Assembly: GCF_016925615.1 (NCBI RefSeq)
Contig: NZ_CP070499.1
Span: 2,666,001-2,730,000, forward strand
Length of the DNA stretch: 64,000 nucleotides
Source of the DNA: Natronosporangium hydrolyticum
GTDB taxonomy: Bacteria; Actinomycetota; Actinomycetes; Mycobacteriales; Micromonosporaceae
Direction: 5' to 3'
The position numbers were made by a program, and so were the translations under genes. How positions within the stretch are numbered: the stretch's first letter is position 1; each line of letters begins with the position of its first letter. Under the pieces are notes generated by a model. The model had not been told where the DNA came from, searched no databases, and worked only from the letters and a program-made list of their open reading frames with translations. This document shows positions 8,154 to 19,850 of the stretch, piece by piece.

Positions 8154-10322
8154 GTGATCCAGCCGGTTAGGGTCATCGGCGTGAGCCAGACAGCCGTGAG
8201 CCAGCGTGCCGCACCCGAGACCGACCTGGTGGGCTTCGACCCGCCGACCCGCACCTTCCTGCTGACCACCCCCACCACCGCGTACGCGCTGCGGCTGGTC
8301 GACGGGCCGGGCGGGGTGCTGCCGCGCCACATCTACTGGGGGCCGCGGCTGGGCCTAGCCGACGCCGCCGCGCTACCCACCTGGCCCGACGCCAAGGATG
8401 ACGTGCTGGGGGTGGAGCTGCCGACCGAGAGCGGGCAGCAGTTCGGCCCGTCGGGGCTGCAGGTGCGGTTCGACCCGACCACCTCCGCGGTCGAGTGGCG
8501 GGCCGGCGAGCACACCATCGAGGCCGGGCACCTGCGGATCACCCTTACCGACCGGCATTATCCGCTGGCGGTGACGCTGCATTACCGGGTCCACCCGGAC
8601 ACCGACGTGATCGAGCGCTGGACCGAGCTGCACCACACCGGCGCCGGCGCAACCCCGATCACCGTCGACCGCGCTGACTCGGCCCACTGGACCCTGCCGG
8701 TACGCCCGGATTACCGGCTCAGCCAGGTCGGCGGGGAGTGGAGCGCCGAGTTCCAGCTGCACCGCGACCCGTTGCCGATCGGGGAGACCACGGTCGCCGG
8801 CCGGCGCGGCACCACCCGGCATCAGAACAACCCGTGGCTGATGGTCGACGACGGCCACGCCACCGAGACCACCGGTGAGGTGTGGTCGACCGTGCTCGCC
8901 TGGAGCGGCACCTTCCGGCTCACCGCCTGGCGGACCCTCGGTGGGCAGGTCAGTATCGGCGGCGGCGCCGGCCACGATGGCGTGAGCATCCGGCTGGAGC
9001 CGGGGGAGCGCTGGCACACCCCCACCCTGGCCGGGCTCTACACCCCCGAGGGGTTCGGGGCGACCAGCCGGGCCTGGCACGCGTACGCGCTGGCGCATGT
9101 GGTGCCCCACCCGGATGAGCTGCGGCCGGTGCTCTACAACTCGTGGGAGGGCACCTGGTTCGACGTCGACGAGGCTAACCAGCGTGAGCTCGCCACCATC
9201 GCCGCCGAGCTCGGCGTGGAGATGTACGTGGTCGACGACGGTTGGTTCGGCCGGCGGCTGAGCGACAACGCCGCGCTGGGGGACTGGTGGCCGAACCCGG
9301 ACCGGTTCCCGAACGGCCTGACCCCGCTCATCGACCACGTCCACCAGCTGGGGATGCGGTTCGGGCTGTGGGTGGAGCCGGAGATGGTCAACCCGGACAG
9401 CGACCTTTACCGGGCACATCCGGACTGGGTGCTGCATCAGCCCCACCGGCACCGCACCGAGCTGCGCCAGCAGCTGGTGTTGAACTTCGCCGACCCGCGG
9501 GTGGCGCAGTGGGCGCACGGGTGGCTCGACCGGCTGCTCGCCGATCATGAGATCGATTTTCTGAAGTGGGACATGAACCGGGCCTTCACCGAGGCCGGTT
9601 GGCCCGGCGCCGACGACCCGCAGCGGCTGTGGTTCGACCACACCCGGGCGCTCTATGCGCTAATCGACCGGCTCCGGGCCGACCATCCCGGGGTGCGGAT
9701 CGAGACCTGCGCCAGCGGCGGCGGCCGTTACGACCTCGGCATCCTCGCCCGCACCGATCAGGCGTGGGCCTCCGACAACACCGACCCGGTGGACCGGATC
9801 GCGATCCAGCACGGCTGCGGCCAGGTCTACCCGGCGCTGACCATGGGGGCCTGGGCCAGCGAAAGCCCGAACCCGCTGACCCGCCGGGAGGCGCCGTTGC
9901 GGTTCCGGTTCCACGTCGCGATGGCCGGCGCGTTGGGGATCAGCGGCGCGCTGCGGGAGTGGTCGGCGGCCGAGCGGGCGGAGGCGGCCGAGCTGGTCGC
10001 GCTCTACCGGCAGATCCGGCCGGTGGTGCAGCAGGGCGAGCTCTACCGGTTGACGCCGGCCCGGGTGGAGGGCACCACCGCGGTGCAATACCTGAGCCGC
10101 GACGGCGCGGAGGCGGTGGTGCTGGCCTGGCGGCCGATCGCCCGGTTTGCCCAACCCGACCCACCGGTACGCCTGGCGGGGCTGGCCGCGGCGGGGGAGT
10201 ACGAGCTGGTCGGGACGGGGGAGCGCCGTCGCGGCGCGGTGCTGGCCCACCATGGGCTGCCGCTAGGGCTGCCGGCCGGTGACCACGCGAGCGTGGTGCA
10301 CCGGCTGCGCCGGGTCGGGTGA
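8154..10322 (+). CDS. alpha-galactosidase, GH36
   Basis: 722 residues. The GH36 catalytic core is clear: the nucleophile Asp sits in FLKWDMNR and the acid/base Asp in WASDNTDPVDR, with ETCASGGGRYDLG between them. An N-terminal beta-sandwich of about 300 residues and a C-terminal beta domain complete the family layout. There is no signal peptide, so it probably acts in the cytoplasm, hydrolysing alpha-1,6-galactosides such as melibiose or raffinose-family sugars. GTG at 8154 is taken as the start, with GGGGGG upstream. A second GTG at 8181 is a good alternative because a TAGGGT -10-like box precedes it (leaderless start). No transporter is adjacent; the gene appears monocistronic. Confidence 0.93.
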   Translation: MIQPVRVIGVSQTAVSQRAAPETDLVGFDPPTRTFLLTTPTTAYALRLVDGPGGVLPRHIYWGPRLGLADAAALPTWPDAKDDVLGVELPTESGQQFGPSGLQVRFDPTTSAVEWRAGEHTIEAGHLRITLTDRHYPLAVTLHYRVHPDTDVIERWTELHHTGAGATPITVDRADSAHWTLPVRPDYRLSQVGGEWSAEFQLHRDPLPIGETTVAGRRGTTRHQNNPWLMVDDGHATETTGEVWSTVLAWSGTFRLTAWRTLGGQVSIGGGAGHDGVSIRLEPGERWHTPTLAGLYTPEGFGATSRAWHAYALAHVVPHPDELRPVLYNSWEGTWFDVDEANQRELATIAAELGVEMYVVDDGWFGRRLSDNAALGDWWPNPDRFPNGLTPLIDHVHQLGMRFGLWVEPEMVNPDSDLYRAHPDWVLHQPHRHRTELRQQLVLNFADPRVAQWAHGWLDRLLADHEIDFLKWDMNRAFTEAGWPGADDPQRLWFDHTRALYALIDRLRADHPGVRIETCASGGGRYDLGILARTDQAWASDNTDPVDRIAIQHGCGQVYPALTMGAWASESPNPLTRREAPLRFRFHVAMAGALGISGALREWSAAERAEAAELVALYRQIRPVVQQGELYRLTPARVEGTTAVQYLSRDGAEAVVLAWRPIARFAQPDPPVRLAGLAAAGEYELVGTGERRRGAVLAHHGLPLGLPAGDHASVVHRLRRVG

Positions 10323-10374
10323 GTCGGTCGGGCGAGCCACCGGACCCGGCGCAGCCGCTGCGCGATCGGGGTCG

Positions 10375-13628
<3,254 letters not shown>

Positions 13629-13677
13629 ACCGGCCGCGGCGGGTTTGCCGTCCGGCCCCGCCGGGAATCGGACAGCG

Positions 13678-14109
13678 ATGGAACGTGGCAGTAGCAAGCA
13701 CAGTCCGCAGCTCGACGACGAGCTGGCCAAGGAGGCGCGGGCCTACACCCAGGGTGCCCCCGGCCCGTCCCGGGTCGACGAGTGGCGCGATCCCGAGGTG
13801 GCAGACGACGACCAGCCGGAGGCTGACCGGATCCCCGCCGGGCAGCGGCCGAGCGGAGCCCCGGAACCGTTGCGGGGCCAGGATCTGGCCGCCCGCAGCC
13901 GGCTGGGTCGTTACATACCGTTGTCGTCGCTGCCGGGGGACCGGCGGGAGTTGTTGCGCGGGGCCGAGGAGATGGGGGTTCCGCCGGACCTGCGGGCGGA
14001 GCTGGACCGGTTGCCCGACGGGCAGATGTACCGAACCGTCTACGAGATCTGGGAAGCGCTGGGATACTCCAACGAGGACCCTGGGCGAGGTGGGGAGCAA
14101 GGTACGTAG
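13678..14109 (+). CDS. DUF2795 domain protein
   Basis: 143 residues. The first 70 are hydrophilic and probably disordered (MERGSSKHSPQLDDELAKEA, Pro/Asp rich). The second half (LGRYIPLSSLPGDRRELLRGAEEMGVPPDLRAELDRLPDG...YRTVYEIWEALGY) is a compact helical DUF2795-like domain common in actinomycetes. The function is unknown. The gene starts with ATG at 13678, 49 bp after guaB1, and may be co-transcribed with it or with the following glycosyltransferase 32 bp downstream. Confidence 0.75.
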   Translation: MERGSSKHSPQLDDELAKEARAYTQGAPGPSRVDEWRDPEVADDDQPEADRIPAGQRPSGAPEPLRGQDLAARSRLGRYIPLSSLPGDRRELLRGAEEMGVPPDLRAELDRLPDGQMYRTVYEIWEALGYSNEDPGRGGEQGT

Positions 14110-14141
14110 CAACGTCAGGTGGCCGGCGGGGGGTTCAGCTG

Positions 14142-15464
14142 ATGCACATCGTTGTCTGTTCGACGTATCCGCCGCGCCGCTGCGGCCTGGCAACCTTCAC
14201 CGACGACCTGCGCACCGCACTAGCGGTCAGTGCGCCACAGTGGCGGGTCGAGATCTGCGCGGTCGACCGGGACGGCCACCGGTACGGGCCGGAGGTCATC
14301 GAGGTGCTGCAGCAGGACGACCGGGGTGACTACCGCCGGGCCGCCCGCGCGGTCACCGCCACCGGCGCCGACCTGGTGCTGATCCAGCACGAGTACGGCA
14401 TCTTCGGCGGCCCGGACGGCGGCTATGTGCTCGACTTCGCCAGCGAACTGACCAGGCTCGGGACGCCCTACGCGGTCACCAGCCACACCGTGCTCAGCTC
14501 CGCCACCCCGGGCCAGGCCGGCGTGCTCGCCGGCCTGTGCCGCGGGGCGGCGGTGGTCACCGGCTTCAGCGAGACGGCCCGCCGCATCGCCAGCGAGGCC
14601 GGCTGGGTGGAAGCAGACCGGTTCGTGGTGGTGCCGCACGGGGTTCCCGAGGCGCTGTCCCGGCCCGCCGAGCCCACTGTGGCCGGACCCGCGCTGGCGG
14701 CGGCGCTCGCCGCGGCCGCCGACGACCGGATCCTGTCCACTTTCGGGCTGCTCCGCCCAGGTAAGGGGCTGGAGACCGCGGTCCAGGCGATGCCGGAGAT
14801 CGTGGCCCAGCACCCCGATGTGCGGTATCTGATCGTCGGCGCCACCCACCCGGAGACGCTGCGCCGCCGCGGCGAGCAGTACCGCGAGCAGCTCACCGAA
14901 CTCGCCGCGCAGCTGGGGGTCGGGGAGCGGGTGCAGTTCGTCGACGCGTTTCTGAGCGAACCGGAGTTGGCGCTGCTGTTGCAGCGCACCGAGCTCCACC
15001 TCACCCCGTACCGGAACCTGGAGCAGACCTGCTCCGGCGCGTTGACCTTCGCCCTCGCCGCCGGCTGCCCGGTGGTCTCCACCCCCTACCGGTACGCCGA
15101 GGATCTGGTCACCGGTGCCGGCGGGCCGCCGCTGGGCGTGCTGGTGCCGGCCGAGGACCCGGCCGGCTTCGCCGAGGCGACCTGTCGGCTGCTCGCCGAC
15201 CCGGACCGGCTCACCGCCACCCGCCGGGCCGCGAAGGCGGTCGGCGCGGAGCTGACCTGGCCCGCGGTCGGGGCGCGGTTCGCCGACGTGTTCGCCGCCG
15301 CGGCGGCGCCCCACCGGGTACGGTCCGCGGGATGGATCCGACCGGCCAGCCTCACCGAGCTGGTGGCGGATGCCCGGGTGGCTGGGGCGCCGGCCCGGGG
15401 CAGAGAGGAGCGCGCGTGGTCGCCGAGCCCACCGCCGCCCGCCTCGACGGAGCGGGCGAGCTGA
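14142..15464 (+). CDS. GT4-like family glycosyltransferase
   Basis: 440 residues with a GT-B fold. The N-terminal domain begins MHIVVCSTYPPRRCGLATFT and includes LVLIQHEYGIFGG. The C-terminal nucleotide-sugar domain has LSTFGLLRPGKGLETAVQAM, LIVGATHPE and an E-x7-E-type region LTPYRNLEQTCSGALTFALAAGCPVV. It probably transfers a hexose from a GDP- or UDP-sugar. The 3' end overlaps the GH130 gene by about 49 bases, so the two form a coupled pair found together in other bacteria. The shared substrate, perhaps a mannoside or mannosylated metabolite, is inference. Confidence 0.85.
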   Translation: MHIVVCSTYPPRRCGLATFTDDLRTALAVSAPQWRVEICAVDRDGHRYGPEVIEVLQQDDRGDYRRAARAVTATGADLVLIQHEYGIFGGPDGGYVLDFASELTRLGTPYAVTSHTVLSSATPGQAGVLAGLCRGAAVVTGFSETARRIASEAGWVEADRFVVVPHGVPEALSRPAEPTVAGPALAAALAAAADDRILSTFGLLRPGKGLETAVQAMPEIVAQHPDVRYLIVGATHPETLRRRGEQYREQLTELAAQLGVGERVQFVDAFLSEPELALLLQRTELHLTPYRNLEQTCSGALTFALAAGCPVVSTPYRYAEDLVTGAGGPPLGVLVPAEDPAGFAEATCRLLADPDRLTATRRAAKAVGAELTWPAVGARFADVFAAAAAPHRVRSAGWIRPASLTELVADARVAGAPARGREERAWSPSPPPPASTERAS

Positions 15465-16414
15465 CCGACCTGTTCACCCGCAGCAGCCACAATCCGCTGC
15501 TCACCGCGGCCGACTGGCCGTACCCGGCGAACAGCGTGCTGAATCCGGCCGCCGCCCAGGCCGACGACGAGACCGTGCTGGTATGCCGGGTGGAGGACCG
15601 GCGCGGCATCTCCCACCTGAGCGTCGCGCGCAGCAGCGACGGCGAGACCGGGTGGCGGGTGGACCCGCTGCCGCTGATCGGTCCGGCTGTCCACGGCGAA
15701 CAGTCCCGGTGGGGGGTGGAGGATCCGCGCCTCACCTGGCTCGCCGACCAGGCCTGTTGGGCGCTCACCTACACCGCGTACGGCCCGGCCGGGCCGGCGG
15801 TGGCGATCGCCACCACGACCGACTTTCGCGCCGTGACCTCGCTGGGGGTGGTGCTGCCGGCCGAAGACAAGAACGCCTCGCTGCTGCCGGAACGGGTCGG
15901 CGGCGACTATCTGATCTTCCATCGGCCGATGTCGGTGGCGCCCGGCCGGGCCGACGTCTGGTGTTCCCGCTCGCCCGACCTGCGCAGCTGGCGCGACCCG
16001 CGGCTGGTCCTGTCGACCCGGCCCGGTGCCTGGTGGGACCACCAGCGGGTGGGGATGGGGCCGCCGCCGCTGCGGACGCCGCACGGCTGGCTCGGGCTCT
16101 ACCACGGGATCAAGGAGTTGGCCGGCGGCAAGGTCTACCGGATGGGGGTGGTGCTGCTCGACCTGCTCGACCCGGCCATCGTGCTCCGCCGCGGCGACGA
16201 CTGGGTGCTCGGCCCGGCCACCGGCTACGAACGTACCGGCGACGCGCCGAACGTGGTCTTCCCGACCGGCCTGGTCCATGATCCCGGGCGGGACCGGCTG
16301 CGGGTCTACTACGGCGCGGCCGACACGTGCGTGGCGATGGCCAGCGCCGGCTACTCCGAGCTGCTCGACTATGTGCTGGCCTGCCCGGAGCCTGACCCCC
16401 GCCGGCCGTGGTGA
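15416..16414 (+). CDS. GH130-family glycosidase/phosphorylase
   Basis: 332 residues with a five-bladed beta-propeller pattern and the diagnostic GH130 motifs: NPAAAQADDETVLVCRVEDR near the N-terminus, WGVEDPRLTWL, then KNASLLPERVGGDYLIFHRP and WWDHQRVGMGPPPLRT. GH130 enzymes phosphorolyse or hydrolyse beta-mannosides, often Man-beta-1,4-Glc or Man-GlcNAc. GTG at 15416, with AGAGAGGAG upstream, is the start; it sits inside the 3' end of the glycosyltransferase gene. The pair could make and recycle a mannoside. Whether it is a phosphorylase or hydrolase cannot be settled here. Confidence 0.88.
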   Translation: MVAEPTAARLDGAGELTDLFTRSSHNPLLTAADWPYPANSVLNPAAAQADDETVLVCRVEDRRGISHLSVARSSDGETGWRVDPLPLIGPAVHGEQSRWGVEDPRLTWLADQACWALTYTAYGPAGPAVAIATTTDFRAVTSLGVVLPAEDKNASLLPERVGGDYLIFHRPMSVAPGRADVWCSRSPDLRSWRDPRLVLSTRPGAWWDHQRVGMGPPPLRTPHGWLGLYHGIKELAGGKVYRMGVVLLDLLDPAIVLRRGDDWVLGPATGYERTGDAPNVVFPTGLVHDPGRDRLRVYYGAADTCVAMASAGYSELLDYVLACPEPDPRRPW

Positions 16415-16459
16415 GCGGGCCTACAATGGCCCCACGACCGGCGATGGGTGGGTTCGACG

Positions 16460-17095
16460 ATGATCCGGGTGTTTCTGCTCGACGACCATGAGGTGGTCCG
16501 GCGCGGGCTCTGTGAGCTGCTGCAGGCCGACGGCGACATCGAGGTGGTGGGGGAGGCCGGCACCACCGCCGAGGCGGTCCGCCGCATCCCCGCCCTCAAG
16601 CCGGACGTGGCGATCCTCGACGCCCGCCTCCCCGACGGCAGCGGCATCGACGTCTGCCGGGAGATCCGCAGCGTCGACCCGTCGATCAAAGGGTTGATCC
16701 TCACCTCGTACGAGGACGACGAGGCCCTGTTCGCGGCGATCATGGCCGGTGCCGCCGGTTACGTGTTGAAGCAGATCCGGGGCACCGACCTGCTCGACAC
16801 CGTCCGGCGGGTGGCGGCCGGCCAGTCCCTGCTCGACCCGGCGGTCACCCAGCGGGTGCTGGAACGCATCCGGCACGGTGAGGCCGCCCCGCCCGAGCTG
16901 CAGTCGCTGACCGAGCAGGAGCGGCGGATCCTCGGCCACATCGCCGACGGTCTCACCAACCGGGAGATCGCCGCGAAGATGTATCTGGCCGAGAAGACCG
17001 TCAAAAACTACGTCTCCAGCCTGCTCTCCAAGCTCGGACTGGAGCGGCGCACCCAGGCCGCGGTGCTGGCCGCGAAGCTGCTCGGTAAGCACTGA
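16460..17095 (+). CDS. NarL/LuxR-family response regulator, DosR/DevR-like
   Basis: 211 residues. The receiver domain has the acidic pocket LLDDHE, phospho-acceptor Asp in DVAILDARLPDGSG and the conserved Lys in GYVLKQIRG. The LuxR-type HTH reads LTEQERRILGHIADGLTNRE and AEKTVKNYVSSLLSKLGLERRTQAA. The C-terminal segment is close to mycobacterial DosR. The start is ATG at 16460; a GTG at 16448 is possible. A TACAAT -10-like box lies at 16422-16427. No cognate GAF-type histidine kinase (DosS/DosT) is in the window. The gene is convergent with a stress operon whose genes match the DosR regulon type (USP, Acg nitroreductases), making it a likely regulator of that operon. Confidence 0.9.
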   Translation: MIRVFLLDDHEVVRRGLCELLQADGDIEVVGEAGTTAEAVRRIPALKPDVAILDARLPDGSGIDVCREIRSVDPSIKGLILTSYEDDEALFAAIMAGAAGYVLKQIRGTDLLDTVRRVAAGQSLLDPAVTQRVLERIRHGEAAPPELQSLTEQERRILGHIADGLTNREIAAKMYLAEKTVKNYVSSLLSKLGLERRTQAAVLAAKLLGKH

Positions 17096-17118
17096 CCACC
17101 GGGCCACTGGCCGCCGCG

Positions 17119-18063
17119 TCACCCGCCGGCGGCGTCGTCGGCTCCCTCCTGGTCGGGCAGCTTTCTGACCACCGCCACCGGGCACCCGGCGTGGTGCAAC
17201 ATCGCCTGGCTGACCGAGCCGAGCAGCAGCCCGGTGAACCCTCCCCGGCCGCGCGCCCCCACCACCACCAGCTGCGCAGGCTCCGCCGCCGCCAGCAACA
17301 CCCGGGCCGGCCGGCCGCGCCGCACCAGTTCCCGTACCGGCACCTGCGGCCACTGGTCGCGGGCCGGCGCCAACGCCTGGTGCAGCGCGGTCACCTGGGC
17401 GGCCTCGATGTCATCCGCGTCATAGATCAACGGCAGCTGCTCGGCCTGCTCGGTGGAGACCCGGCCGGTCCAGGCGGCGACCGCCAGCAGCTCGGCGTCC
17501 CGGGCCGCCGCCTCAGCGAAGGCGAAACCGACCGCGGCCTGGGAGACCGCAGAGCCGTCCACACCGACCACCACCGGCCCCTGCCGGCGCAGCTGCCCCC
17601 TGGCGACCAGCACCGGGGCCGGCGCGTGTGCGGCCACCTGGATCGCCACCGAGCCCAGCAGCAGCCCGCCGAAGCCGCCCAGGCCGCGGTCGCCCACGAC
17701 CAGCAGCGCCGCCCCCGCCGCCTCCCGCAGCAGCACCGGTGAGACCTCGCCGGTGACTACCTCGCCCTCGATCTGCGGAGTCCCGCCGCCGAGCGTGCCG
17801 CTGACGCTGTGGGCGTGGGCCAGCGCCTCGGCCAGGACCCGGTTCGCGTCGGCCCGCAACCCGGCGGCGCCGGCCTCGTCGGCGGGCAGCTCCGGCGACG
17901 GGCCCAGATAGACCCCGAGCAGCGGCCATTCGAAGGCGTGGACCACCCGCAGCGGCGAGTGGTGCAGGTGCGCCTCCCGGGCCGCGAGCTCCACCGCGGT
18001 GTGGCTGGCCGGTGAACCGTCCACGCCGACCACCACCGGCCGCGGTGTCGCCGGCGCGGTCAC
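17119..18063 (-). CDS. tandem universal stress protein (two USP domains)
   Basis: 314 residues made of two UspA domains, roughly 8-155 and 160-300. Each opens with a VVVGVDGS strand and closes with an ATP-binding loop of the G-2x-G-9x-G-S type (GDRGLGGFGGLLLGS and GARGRGGFTGLLLGS). This resembles the mycobacterial Rv2623/Rv2005c type in the DosR regulon. It is the last gene of a five-gene minus-strand operon; its start overlaps the end of the upstream nitroreductase by four bases. ATP-dependent growth control under hypoxia is known for Rv2623 and is only inferred here. Confidence 0.92.
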   Translation of the reverse strand: MTAPATPRPVVVGVDGSPASHTAVELAAREAHLHHSPLRVVHAFEWPLLGVYLGPSPELPADEAGAAGLRADANRVLAEALAHAHSVSGTLGGGTPQIEGEVVTGEVSPVLLREAAGAALLVVGDRGLGGFGGLLLGSVAIQVAAHAPAPVLVARGQLRRQGPVVVGVDGSAVSQAAVGFAFAEAAARDAELLAVAAWTGRVSTEQAEQLPLIYDADDIEAAQVTALHQALAPARDQWPQVPVRELVRRGRPARVLLAAAEPAQLVVVGARGRGGFTGLLLGSVSQAMLHHAGCPVAVVRKLPDQEGADDAAGG

Positions 18064-19049
18064 TGGTCACCGCCGACGATCTCGACGGTCTGCGCCGCAG
18101 CGAGCCGGTCGGTCGGCGCCGGCCCGGGATGGTCCGGGTCCGCCAGGCCCAGCCGCAGCACCAGGTACGGCTGGCCGAGCTCGGCCAGCAGGTGGCGCAG
18201 GACCGCGCGGGTCCCTGGTGCCTCCACGATCGCGCTGAACGGCAGCACCGCCACGCCCTGCTCGGTGGCGGTCAGCCAGCCGGCGGCGGCCGCCTGGCCG
18301 GCCCGCAGCCAGCTCGCCGGGGTGTCTTCGGCGCCGAACAGCACCGCATAGCTGGCGGCCCGGTCGGTGCCGGCGCCCGGCGCCAACTCCCCGGGGTGGC
18401 CGAAGTCGCGCACCGGTACGTGGGTGTGGGGCGGCTCGCTCGGGATCGCGCGGTCGGGGATCCCGGTGCCCGCGGGCTGCTGCCCGCCGGTCCAGTAGGC
18501 CAGCTCCGCGAGCAGCTCCGGCTGGGAGGCGGCCTGCCGCTCCGCCCGATCCGCCGCCACCGCCAGCTCGCTGAGCTGCTCGGGCCGGAACACGTGAAGG
18601 TTGAGGCCGTACTCCTCGACCGCCGCCCGGATCTGCGCCAGCGCCGTCGGCGGCACCGGCTGGTCGGTCACGGCGCGCCGGTCGGTGTGCCGCCGCTGCG
18701 CCGCCTGGAACCTGCGCAGCGCGGCGTTCGGGTCCTCGGTCGCCGTGGTGGGGATCACCCGGGCCAGCAGGTCTGGCTGTGCCGGGTCCGGCAACGGCGT
18801 GACCGTCGAACGCCAGCCCTCCGCCGCCAACGCCACCTGTGCGTGGTGCAGCGCGGCGCCGCAGCTGATGGTCAACAGCCGCCCTTCCGGGTCGGCCACC
18901 GGCAACTGCCGGCTGCGGTCGGCGTACAGCTCCAGGTGGTCGGGGTGGACCAGCCAGCGCCAGGGCTGAGTGTTGTGCACCGACGGGGCCAGCCCGGCCG
19001 CGCGGGCGGCCTCGGCCAGTTGCGGGGCCGTGGGGTTGTCTGTCGTCAT
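18060..19049 (-). CDS. Acg-family nitroreductase-like protein (copy 1)
   Basis: 329 residues from ATG at 19049 (GGAGAG just upstream). The N-terminal motif APSVHNTQPWRW and the later RRHTDRRAV and FGHPGELAPGAG are typical of the Acg/Rv2032-Rv3131 nitroreductase-like family. This family consists of two fused, diverged flavin-reductase halves; Acg itself binds FMN but may be a flavin store rather than an enzyme. In M. tuberculosis these genes are DosR-controlled. Here it overlaps the downstream USP gene by four bases and follows the adenylate kinase gene by 67 bp. Confidence 0.85.
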   Translation of the reverse strand: MTTDNPTAPQLAEAARAAGLAPSVHNTQPWRWLVHPDHLELYADRSRQLPVADPEGRLLTISCGAALHHAQVALAAEGWRSTVTPLPDPAQPDLLARVIPTTATEDPNAALRRFQAAQRRHTDRRAVTDQPVPPTALAQIRAAVEEYGLNLHVFRPEQLSELAVAADRAERQAASQPELLAELAYWTGGQQPAGTGIPDRAIPSEPPHTHVPVRDFGHPGELAPGAGTDRAASYAVLFGAEDTPASWLRAGQAAAAGWLTATEQGVAVLPFSAIVEAPGTRAVLRHLLAELGQPYLVLRLGLADPDHPGPAPTDRLAAAQTVEIVGGDQ

Positions 19050-19116
19050 CTCTCCAGCATGTCGGAGATTGGGCGGTCGTCGGCACCCGACTCCCCGATC
19101 CGACACCGGTCGGCGG

Positions 19117-19773
19117 CTACGGGTTGCGGTCGCCGGCCGGTGGGAGCCCCAGCTGCTTCCGGATGTCCAGCTGGACAGTGTCCCGGTCGGGACGGGCGTC
19201 GACTGTGATCACGAACTCTTTCCGGGAGAAGAGCTCCAGCACCGGGTCGATCTTGCGGTGGTAATCCTGCACCCGGCGTTCCAGCGCCTCCTCGGTGTCG
19301 TCGGCGCGGCGGACCAGTTCGCCGCCGCAGACGTCACACCGGTCTTCGGTCTCGGGGCGGTGGGCGATCAGGTTGTAGTCCAGGCCACAGCGGGAACACA
19401 ACCGCCTCGCCAGCACCCGCCGACGCACCTCGTCGTCGGGTAGCGCCAGGTGGATCACCGCGTCGATGTCGTAGCTCTCCAGGAAGAACTCGGCCTGGGT
19501 CCGGTTGCGGGGGAACCCGTCGACGATGAACCCGTAGTTCCAGTCGTGGATGTCGAGCCGCTGCCGCACCACCGAGCCGACCAGCTCGTCGTCGACCAGC
19601 TCACCGGCGGAGACGATTCGGCGGACCTGCGCACCGAGCTTGGTGTGGTGCTGGATGTGCCAGCGGAAGATGTCGCCGACGCTGATGTGGACCAGGTCCA
19701 GATCCTCGGCGAGCAGCGTGCTCTGAGTGCCCTTGCCGCTGCCCTGGATGCCCATGATCACGTACTTCCGCAC
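19117..19773 (-). CDS. adenylate kinase-like nucleoside monophosphate kinase with zinc-binding lid
   Basis: 218 residues from a GTG at 19773. It has P-loop GIQGSGKGTQ, the NMP-binding segment HISVGDIFRWHI, GFIVDGFPRNRTQAEFF, and a LID with four cysteines (CSRCGLDYN and CDVCGGEL) as in zinc-bearing adenylate kinases. It would phosphorylate AMP using ATP. Its place between two Acg-like genes in a stress operon, rather than beside secY in the ribosomal-protein operon, suggests a second, specialised paralogue. The longer open frame to 19854 is poorly conserved upstream of the GTG. Confidence 0.85.
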   Translation of the reverse strand: MRKYVIMGIQGSGKGTQSTLLAEDLDLVHISVGDIFRWHIQHHTKLGAQVRRIVSAGELVDDELVGSVVRQRLDIHDWNYGFIVDGFPRNRTQAEFFLESYDIDAVIHLALPDDEVRRRVLARRLCSRCGLDYNLIAHRPETEDRCDVCGGELVRRADDTEEALERRVQDYHRKIDPVLELFSRKEFVITVDARPDRDTVQLDIRKQLGLPPAGDRNP

Positions 19774-19850
19774 CTGGACACTCTGCCACGTGGCGCATCC
19801 TCCCCGTCCCGGGGGCGGGGGACGATCCGCTGGCCGGGGCGGATCCGCGG

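Noticed and set aside
8373-9641. Minus-strand 422-codon ORF opposite the GH36 gene
   Set aside because: Antisense shadow with Pro/Gly/His/Arg bias. GH36 catalytic motifs are all on the plus strand.
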